DNA from: Solen grandis
Taxonomy: Eukaryota; Mollusca; Bivalvia; Adapedonta; Solenidae
Direction: 5' to 3'
Assembly: GCA_021229015.1 (NCBI GenBank)
Contig: CM037788.1
Location: 47,980,033 to 48,044,032, forward strand
Length of the DNA stretch: 64,000 bases
The translations under genes were made by a program, and so were the position numbers. Of this stretch, positions 55,999 through 64,000 are shown in pieces. The notes under the pieces were generated by a model. That model had not been told where the DNA came from, searched no databases, and was given only the letters and a program-made list of their open reading frames with translations. The number at the start of each line of letters is the position of its first letter. The stretch's first letter is position 1.

Positions 55999-57619
55999 TA
56001 CTGATATACCGTCATTCACCCCCCACCCCCAATCCCACCCCAAGGCGAGGGAGGGACAATCAACCTTTACACAACATGAATGTTAAAACCGGTACTAATT
56101 AACGTGACAGAAAACATGAAAGATGGTCGCAGGCCTATTGTGAGAACATTATCACAGATAGAACCCGGGTGTTATGTACATAGTGTCACTGGGTAGCTAA
56201 GTCAAAACTGTTCCTCTATTATAATAAATATTATACAATAATTTACAAGTAACTTAGAATAAGTATGTGTATACATACACATACACTATAGAGCACTTAT
56301 GTAATATAAACTGTACCAACTAAATTAATACCATCTAACTAAAAGCTCTGCCGCCTACGCATTTTAGCGTATATATTCACAACAGTGTACATAATGAAGT
56401 ATGACCCTTAATACAGAAAACTCAAAATTCTTCATCCTAACAAGGAGTGGCCCGAAGACAATGGAGGAATCTACTAGACAACAACAACATGACTACAAGT
56501 TTCTTCCATTAATTAATTTGATTCATATAGTTTATTCCTTTTTATGTATATCATTATTACATTATTATTCTATCATCATAGAAATATTACATGTATATTC
56601 CGAAGAGGAAGACATTCTATATATCAGTATATTTCCATAGCGAATCTTGTTGATGATGATATGAAAAGTAAAAGATCTCTCTCTCTCTCTTTTGAGGGGG
56701 TGGGGTTCTTTACAAATTAAAAACTAAAGGACTTTTAAAAAATATAGAAATCACATACGAGTAAGTCTTAAGAGTATTCTTATGACTGATAAAACAAATA
56801 TTTTTTTTTAAGTTAAAACAGCGAGTAAAATAAAGCAATAGTTCTTTTATAGGAACAAATAATTTGTGCTTATGGTTGAAAGCATGAGACCAATTTAGAA
56901 GTTGTTTGCAAATTAGATTTTCTGCTATCATCATGTATAAGCTGCGACAGAATCGGTGACCTCTTCACTAATTACTTCTCTTTGAACAAGATTGCCTTCC
57001 GGTCTTCTTTTTTTTTATTAATTAATTAATTGTTTAAAGAAGCAGAAATACGGGTATCTCTTTCTCTCTATAAATAAGGTTGCATGCAGTTGTTCATGCA
57101 TCATTACATTTTTTTCGGTTAACCAGAAGAAGTTCTCTAGCACGTGCTACGTGCTATACTTCTATGTGTTGGTTCACAAGCGCTGATTGAGCAGTCGCGA
57201 TCGTATATAAAAAGGCATGGACCAATTATATTCAAAATTTTTTAAGAAAAGATATTGTGTTAATTAACACAAGTAGCAGAGTACTAGATATCAGTAAAGT
57301 ACTGTTATCATTTGTTTTAATTGTGATTGTTATTATTACACGTAATAATAAAAATATATTATAGATAATCTTCATTAAAAAAAAAAAATTCTCTCATTAC
57401 ATGTGCCGTTAACAGTGTTCTTGATGGAGATCGCAGAGTCCATCGCTTTTTCAGGGGGACCGCAATTTAATATGTCCCCATGTCCTGTCGCTCGCTATGT
57501 TTATTTCAGATGAACACACGGATTACCAGTTATATGTAATGATAAATATTGTTAACAAAATGACGTTTTTGCATATCTCTGGACTTGTAGTCAAATCAAA
57601 CTTGCAGGTACATGTATAA
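55999..57619. other. AT-rich, microsatellites, no gene seen
   Basis: (CT)n at about 56678-56691 and (TTAA)n at 57014-57030. A TATA-like 'gtatataaaaaggc' lies near 57204 and an AATAAA-like signal near 57344. No coding sequence is recognised. Confidence 0.45.
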
Positions 57620-58758
57620 CAAGAGGGCCAAGATGGCCCTTGGTCGCTCACCTGAGAAAGATGATTGCTTAAGAAATAAAGATGCTTGAGTGTAAAAGTG
57701 AAATCTGGCTTTTTTTATGGTAAAACGGGCATAACTCCTAAATTTACAAGTCAATATCAGTTATAATTGAACCCGATTGTGAGATTATGGGCATAAACAT
57801 TGTCTTAAAGTTTAAAAATGATTGTTAAAAAATGAAGTTGGTAGAGAAAAAAAAGTGAAATCTTGCATTTTTTGTATTAAAAGGGGCATAACTCCTGACC
57901 TAAATGACGGATCTCAGCCATAATCGAACTCAATCGAGACCTTATGGTCATAAGCATTGTCATAAAGTTTGAAGATGATTGCTCAAAAGATGAAGATGCT
58001 AGAGTGTAAACAAAGTGATTTCTGGCATTTTTTTATATTAAAAGGGGCTTAACTCCTGACCTAATCAACTGATCTCAGTCATAATCAAACTCAATCGAAA
58101 CCTTATGGTCATAAGCATTGCCATAAAGTTTGAAGACGATTGCTCAAAAGATGAAGATGCTAGAGTGTAAACAACTTGAAATATGGCATTTTTTGAATTT
58201 TAAAAGGGGCATAACTCCTGACCTAATGTTCCGATATCAGCCATAATCGAACTTGGCCGAGATTTTATGGTCATAAACATTGATATAAAGTTTGAAGATA
58301 ATTGCTCATGAAATGAAGATGCTAGAGTGCAAACAATGTGAAATCTGGCTTTTTTTAATTTTAAAAGGGGCATAACTCCTGACCTAATGTTCCGATATCA
58401 GCCATAATCGAACTTGGCCGAGATTTTATGGTCATAAACATTGATATAAAGTTTGAAGATAATTGCTCATGAAATGAAGATGCTAGAGTGCAAACAATGT
58501 GAAATCTGGCTTTTTTTAATTTTAAAAGGGGCATAACTCCTGACCTAATGTTCCGATATCAGCCATAATCGAACTTGGCCGAGATTTTATGGTCATAAAC
58601 ATTGTTTTAAAGTTTGAAGATAATTGCTTATAAAATGAAGATGCTAGAGTGCAAACGAACAAATTGTGGACGACGGACGACGGACGGACGGACGGACGAC
58701 GGACATTCATCGATCCTAAAAGCTCATCCTGAGCACACGTGCTCAGGTGAGCTAAAAA
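57620..58758 (-). mobile_element. Family A, copy 5
   Basis: Starts like copy 3 and is about 95% identical to it for 360 bases by eye. Seven ~150-bp units follow with very similar sequence, then '(gacgga)n' and the right end 'gcacacgtgctcaggtgagc' TAAAAA at 58758. Confidence 0.85.
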
Positions 58759-59511
58759 GGAAGTTGCAAGAGTGTAAACGACTTGAAGTATGGCATTTTT
58801 TATATTAAAAGGGGCATAACTCCTAACCTAATAGACGGATCTCAGCCATAATCGAACTCAATCGAGACCTTATGGTAATTAGCATTGCCATAAAGTTTGA
58901 AGATGATTGCTCAAAAGATGAAGATGCTAGAGTGTAAACAAAGTGAAATATGCATTTTTTAAATTAAAAGGGGCATAACTTCTAACTAATTGACGGATCT
59001 CAGCATTAATCGAACTCAATTGAGACCCTATGGTATAACATTGAATAAAGTTTGAAGATGATTGCTTAAAAGATGAAGATGCTAGAGTGTAAACAACGTG
59101 AAATATGGCATTTTTTTATATTTAAAGGGCATAACTTCTGACCTAATTGACCGATCTCAGCCATAATCGAACTCAATCGAGACCTTATGGTAATTAGCAT
59201 TGCCATAAAGTTTGAAGATGATTGCTCAAAAGATGAAAAAGCTAGAGTGTAAACAACGTGAAATATGGCATTTTTTGAATATTAAAAGGGGCATAACTCC
59301 TGACCTAATTGACGGATCTCAGCCATAATCGAACTCAATCGAGACATTATGGTCATAAACATTGTCTTAAAGTTTGAAGATGATTGCTTAAGAAATAAAG
59401 GTGATAGAGTGTAAACACTAAAAATTGTTGACGCCGCACGCCGCACGACGGACGACGGACGCTCACGGGATCACAATAGCTCACCCTGAGCTTTGCTCAG
59501 GTGAGCTAAAA
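58759..59511 (-). mobile_element. Family A, extra array with its own right end
   Basis: Four further ~150-bp units continue directly from copy 5 and close with a second right end, 'ctgagctttgctcaggtgag' followed by CTAAAAA at 59511. There is no left end between, so two right ends share one left end. Confidence 0.75.
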
Positions 59512-59595
59512 AGCATTGAATCTTGTGTGTCAGAGGTTGAAGACACCAGTGTATTTGTCTGTAAAAAATATGATCAGCAATCAAAAGAACTGAAA
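59512..59595 (+). pseudogene. L1/Tx1-like ORF1, middle part
   Basis: Reads Ser-Ile-Glu-Ser-Cys-Val-Ser-Glu-Val-Glu-Asp, then Lys-Lys-Tyr-Asp-Gln-Gln-Ser-Lys-Glu-Leu-Lys, a coiled coil typical of L1-type ORF1. It continues in frame across the family B insert into 60566. Confidence 0.65.
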
Positions 59596-60565
59596 CTAGA
59601 GCTATCACTAAAGGTGATGAATACCCCCAACACAGCCTTTGTTTACAATCAAGTGCTCACCTATAGGAGGTAAGTCACATTTACTGAATTGATGAATTCA
59701 AGTGACAAATTATACAAGACTAATAAAAAAAGAATATCTTTTTATGTTCAGTGGCTGTCTTTAACAAAAAATTCCAACATTCATCAATTCAGTAAGCGCA
59801 CCGTAAACAAATTAGTCTGAACAGCATGCACATGCAAAGATAAAATAAAATAAATAAATAAGTAAATTAATAAATAAATAATAATAATAATAAATAGATT
59901 TAAATGACCAGCTAATTTAAAATTGTATATGTAATAAAGTTCTAAGTTCGTCAACAGATAAATGAGATGAGGAAAACTGTAGCTAAAGAAAGTAAATTAG
60001 TTATTGGGAAATAATGCAAAGAAAATCAGCAAAGGGCAATAACACAAAAGAAAATCAGTCAACTGTAACCATTTTGCAATATGCACATCTATGCTTGCTA
60101 GTGAAGCTTCCTATGAAATTTGATTGAATTCCATCCAGTAGTTATTGAAAAATAGTGTGGACAAAGAAAACTCCAAGAAATCAACAAAGTGCCATAACTC
60201 AAAAGAAAATTAGTCAACCGTAACCATTTCATAATATGCACATCTGTGCTTGATATTGAAGCTTCCTATGACCGATTGAAATCCATCCAGTAGTTCATGA
60301 GAAATAGCATGGACAAAGAAAACTCCAGAAAATCAGCAAAGGGCCATAACTCAAAAGAAAATCAGTCAACCGTAACCATTTCATAATATGCACATCTATG
60401 CTCACCAGTGAAGCTTCCTATGAAGTTTGATTGAAATCCATCCAGTAGTTATTGAGAAATAGCGTGCACAAAAAAAACTACAGACGGACGAACAGACGGA
60501 CGGACCGATCAACAGACATGGTGACTCCTATATACCCCCCAAAACTAAGTTTGTGGGGGGTATAA
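59596..60565 (-). mobile_element. Helitron-like family B, copy 3
   Basis: It runs from CTAGAGCTATCACTAAAGG to GGGGGGTATAA. It splits the ORF1 codons AAA and TCA exactly, between A and T, with no duplication. The body has three units of 'gccataactcaaaagaaaat' and 'ccatccagtagtt', then '(gacgga)n'. Confidence 0.85.
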
Positions 60566-61068
60566 TCAGCACAGGAAAAGGTTAGCAATCTACAAAAATC
60601 ATGCCAGTCACTAAATAACACCATGAAAGCCATGTCCGAAAGCCAAAATTCTATGCAAGCAAAAATTCTAGATGCTAATTTCCGAAATATGAGATAAAAT
60701 CTGATTTTCTATGGTATACCGGAAGGACCTGGCACTGCAGCTGGAAATGTCGCGACATGCTATATGATGACCGAAGAGAGTATAGAAACTGACGATCAGG
60801 ACACACACCAGGACTTTGGGCAAAAAAACATGTGAAACCCTTTTGAAACAGTTCATTAAGGATACACTGAAAATCAACAGTGCAAACATTGAATTTGACC
60901 AGGCACATAGGCTGGGAATCCCAGAAAAATCAAGAAGCCATGGCCAATTAAAGTGAAATTTCACTATTACAACAAGCGTGAAAGGATCCGAAAAACTGCA
61001 TTAGTGTTTAAGAACGACCTAAAAGCACTCAACTACGGTCTCAGTGTACAAATACCTAAAGAGTAGAA
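60566..61068 (+). pseudogene. L1/Tx1-like ORF1, C-terminal part
   Basis: Reads Ser-Ala-Gln-Glu-Lys-Val-Ser-Asn-Leu-Gln, then Asn-Leu-Ile-Phe-Tyr-Gly-Ile-Pro-Glu-Gly, Ala-His-Arg-Leu-Gly (partly shifted), and Val-Lys-Phe-His-Tyr-Tyr-Asn-Lys-Arg-Glu-Arg-Ile-Arg-Lys. These are the RNA-binding blocks of L1-type ORF1 proteins. It ends at Ile-Pro-Lys-Glu-stop near 61065 and has frameshifts and stops. Confidence 0.75.
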
Positions 61069-61082
61069 AACTTTCAGATATT

Positions 61083-61335
61083 GACGTTTTAGATGAAATT
61101 AATAACCATGATGCTATTAACAGAAACTTGGCTTTCAAGGAATTTAAACTATAACTTTAATATTGCAGGGTATTGTGTTGAACATTTATATGGTAACAAG
61201 TCCAAAAATACTAATAAAGGTCGTTACTCTGGTGGAATCTCTGTATATTTTAAAAACAGTTTACAGGACAAAATTAGCATTGTCCCCTGTGACCAAAGCG
61301 CCGCCAATGAGTTATTTTTAGCATGGGATGACTAG
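61083..61335 (+). pseudogene. L1/Tx1-like ORF2 endonuclease fragment
   Basis: Reads Leu-Thr-Glu-Thr-Trp-Leu, then Gly-Arg-Tyr-Ser-Gly-Gly-Ile-Ser-Val-Tyr-Phe-Lys-Asn. It follows the ORF1 remnant in the expected order. The rest of the domain and most of the RT are deleted. Confidence 0.7.
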
Positions 61336-61399
61336 CAAACGCTGAAAATCAATATAATTTCTTCATCAAGAGAAGAACTTATACTAATATTTAACCTAA

Positions 61400-61790
61400 A
61401 TATAAACGTTTATTTATTAAAGCTGCAGGAAAATGGGTTTCAGAGTTGGCAAAATACAATCTGAAATCTTTATGGAAAAATATTACAACACAATATCGAC
61501 AAACACAAAATGAACCCAGTAACATAACAATAGATGACATGTACTCTCATTTTAATGATCTGTATGGAGTAACATAACAATAGATGACATGTACTCTCAT
61601 TTTATTTTTAATGATCTGTGTATGGATCGATCAGATTAACATAGCACCCAAAATGAGGAATGTATAACACAGGATGACTATATCTATGATCATGATCTTG
61701 ATGCAGAATTTACATTATCTGAAATAAAAAGTGCTGTTTTTTCAAAAAACAAAGTCCTGGCACTGATCATCTAATTGCTGAAGTATTTAA
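61400..61790 (+). pseudogene. L1/Tx1-like pre-RT fragment with an internal duplication
   Basis: Near 61690-61787 it reads Asp-Ala-Glu-Phe-Thr-Leu-Ser-Glu-Ile-Lys-Ser-Ala-Val-Phe and, shifted, Gly-Thr-Asp-His-Leu-Ile-Ala-Glu-Val, the start of an RT. A segment beginning 'agtaacataacaatagatg' is repeated at about 61510 and 61567. The family A element at 61791 cuts it. Confidence 0.6.
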
Positions 61791-64000
61791 CAAGAGGGCC
61801 ATGATGGCCCTTGATCGCTCACCTGAGTATAGGGTTTCATAAGGAAAATCAGTCTGTATTAAAACATTTTGAAATTTGGCCAGTATTTTTGAAGAAAATG
61901 ATCTGATCATTTACGAATTTGTCAGACACTGTGATCTCTGCAAAGTTTAATCAAATTCTGTCTAGCAGTTTCAGAGGAGATTCAATATATATACATATAT
62001 AAGGCAAATAAGTCCTGCCCCTTGCAACTATATTTTTTGGAATAAATTTAGCAACTATTTAGAAGCTTCACCCAAAGATCATCCCTGCCAAATTAAATCA
62101 AAATCTGTCTAGCGGTTTCAGAGAAGATGTCATTTAGAGATTTCCCCCCCGGGGTTTTTTGGAAAATTTTAGCAACTTTTGGGAAGCTTCACCCAAAGAT
62201 CATCCCTGCCAAATTTAATCAAATTCTGTCCAGCGGTTTCAGAGGAGATGTAATTTAAAGATTTCACTATATACATATAATCAGGGCTCAAATTTAACTT
62301 TTCTTGCCCGACTCGCAAACTTTTGCGAGTAGCTGAAATATCAACTCACAAAATTTATCGTTCACTTGCAATTTCATATTTTACAAAGGCAAACTCTTCT
62401 CAGTGTGAGACGCTGGAGTTAAATTATTAACAAATACTTTATAAAAATAGTACAAAATTGTAAATATATCAATAATGTCTGGTAATTTGTTTATAACAGT
62501 TGTTCTTTTTTTTTCTAAAGAGGAAAAAAAACAACGTGAATTACGCTTTGATATTTGTTACAAATTGGCTGCAAAAAGTGAAGAAAGTAAACAGTCAGAC
62601 TGTGCACCATATGTAGTTATCGGGTAATGACGACTATACGAAACATTGGGTGCCAGTCTAGCAGGTGCGCGTAGGTTTAAATTATGCCTCCCTGCAATAG
62701 ATTTAACTTTTTACTTGTCCAGATAAAGAAAACACGATGCTGATCTTGATTGGGTTCAAAATTTTGCACTCACAAAAAATGTGAGCAGCTATAAAATGAA
62801 CTCGCAAAATTCATTTCCCACTTGCATTTTGCGAGTGCTAGATTCGAGCCCTGATATAAGGCAAATTAGCCCTGGCAGCCATGTTTTTTTACAGATCAAA
62901 ATAATTTTAGCAACTTTTGTGAAGCTTCACCCAGGGATCATCCCTGCCAAATATAATTAAATTCTGTTAAGGAATTTCAGAGAAGATGTGGCTTAAAGAT
63001 TTCACTATATACATATAAGGCAAATTAGCCCAGCCCATGGTGGCCATGTTTTTTTATGGATAGGAATAATTTTATCAACTTTTGTGAAGCTTCAACCAAT
63101 GATCATCCCCGCCAAATTTAATCAAATTCTGTGCAGTGTTTTCAGAGGAGATGTAGTTCAAAGATTTCACTAAATACACATAAAGCAAATTAGCCCCGCC
63201 CCTGGTGCCATGTTTTTTTATGAATTGGAATCAGTTTAGCAACTTTTGTGAAGCTTCACCCAAGGATCATCCCCGCCAAATTTAATCAAATTCTGTGCAG
63301 TGGTTTCAGAGGAGATATAGTTTAAAGATTTCACTATATACACATAAAGCAAATTAGCCCCGCCCCTGGCGCCATGTTTTTTTATGAATTGGAATCATTT
63401 TAGCAACTTTTGTGAAGCTTCATCCAAGGATCATCCCTGCGAATTTAAACCAAATTTTGTCTATCGGTTTCAGAGATGTCATTTAGGGATTTCACTATAC
63501 ACATATAAGACAAATTAGCCCAGCCCATGGTGGCCATGTTTTTTTACTGATCGGAATAATTTTAGCAACTTTTGTCATCCCCGCCAAATTTAATCAAATT
63601 CTGTCCAGCGGTTTCAGAGGAGATGTCATTTAAAGATTTCACTATATACATACAAGGCAAATTAGCCCCACCCCTGGTGGCCATGTTTTTCCCCCGATTG
63701 GAATAATTATAGCAATCTTGGTAGAGAGTTACCCAAGGAATATCTGTACCAATTATTTTGAAATCTGGCCAATAGTTTTGAAGGAGATGATTTTTAAGGT
63801 TTTCATAATTTTTTCTTTCTGGTGCCATGGCAACCAGAGTTCCACATGGATCAAGTTTAGTTTAGCAACTTTTGTGAAGGTTCACCCAAGGAACATCCCT
63901 GCCAAATTTAATCAAATTCTGCCAAGCGGTTTCAGAGGAGATGTTGTCGTTTAAAGTTTTCACTATATGCATAAAGTAAATTGTTGACGACAGAAGACGG
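61791..64000 (-). mobile_element. Family A, copy 6, running off the window
   Basis: The left end is 'caagagggccatgatggccc' plus 'ttgatcgctcacctgag'. The body has about eight units of roughly 170 bp ('gcaacttttgtgaagcttca', 'ccctgccaaatttaatcaaa', 'ctatatacatataaggc'), with a last part matching copy 1. A hAT-type MITE sits inside at 62282-62853. The right end lies beyond 64000. Confidence 0.8.
62282..62853. mobile_element. hAT-like MITE nested in family A copy 6
   Basis: Ends are CAGGGCTCAAAT and, inverted, CAGGGCTCGAAT. Flanks 'atataat' and 'atataag' differ in one base, so the duplication is imperfect. Near both ends 'cgcaaa' and 'tttgcgag' motifs form subterminal hairpins. The interior is AT-rich and non-coding. 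Confidence 0.75.

Larger units (their letters stand above)
51908..59511 (-). mobile_element. 7.6-kb composite insertion bounded by family A ends
   Basis: The left edge at 51908 and the right edge at 59511 are canonical family A termini. L1-like ORF1 codons on the two sides join in frame: Lys-Ser-Lys to Ser-Ile-Glu-Ser. Inside are family A pieces at 51908-52279, 52280-53212, 57620-58758 and 58759-59511, plus about 4.4 kb of other DNA including the foldback element. The first ~365 bases at 51908 and at 57620 are nearly identical. A single transposition by end bypass, or serial rearrangement, could explain it. Confidence 0.5.

Noticed and set aside
58522..59673. Open frames across family A arrays resembling a repeated protein
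   Set aside because: Peptide-like periodicity comes from tandem DNA units that occur in all frames in many places; stops and indels vary between units.

Overview
The window is AT-rich metazoan DNA, most likely from a bivalve mollusc. The support is indirect: several tandem-repeat-bearing Helitron-like families, SINE cores and LINE families resemble what I know from clam and mussel genomes. There are no prokaryotic features. About half of the window is transposon-derived. Only one gene is complete with confidence: a single-coding-exon DUF229 membrane protein at 45.8-47.9 kb on the minus strand. A second host-like gene (20.1-23.8 kb, minus) was pieced together from five exons whose splice sites and phases agree; I do not recognise its family. 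Three other open segments look like isolated exons. LAYOUT: 0-2 kb holds a hAT transposase-type exon split by a 1,051-bp hAT-type MITE with an exact 8-bp target duplication. 4.3-8.4 kb holds a SINE followed by a near-complete decayed CR1/L2-type LINE (2A-like peptide, PHD finger, AP endonuclease, RT) with three structured repeats at its 5' side. 10.2-13.1 kb holds a LINE tail and a Helitron-like element whose 440-bp tandem repeats carry 17 TGACGTCA sites. 13.7 kb has a broken THAP-like domain. 14-17 kb is AT-rich with one Helitron-like insertion. 18.4-19.1 kb is an old LINE RT. 20-24 kb is the five-exon gene. 24.3 kb is an assembly gap beside a satellite. 26.2-30.7 kb is a head-to-tail pair of R2-like (restriction-like endonuclease) LINE copies. 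31-40 kb is a dense block of SINE, Tigger and Helitron-like elements. 41.8-50.3 kb contains four copies of a piggyBac-like MITE and the DUF229 gene. 51-64 kb is an L1/Tx1-like LINE broken into pieces by Helitron-like insertions; one 7.6-kb insertion contains a foldback element made of inverted 62-bp minisatellite arms. HOW IT FITS TOGETHER: at least five tandem-repeat element families share one design. They have a short leader, a small hairpin of differing sequence, an arm, a tandem array, an arm complement and an A-rich end. Two family-B insertions can be read against intact target sequence and sit between A and T without duplication, ending in CTAG, as Helitrons do. LINE names here rest on motifs read by eye, not on searches.
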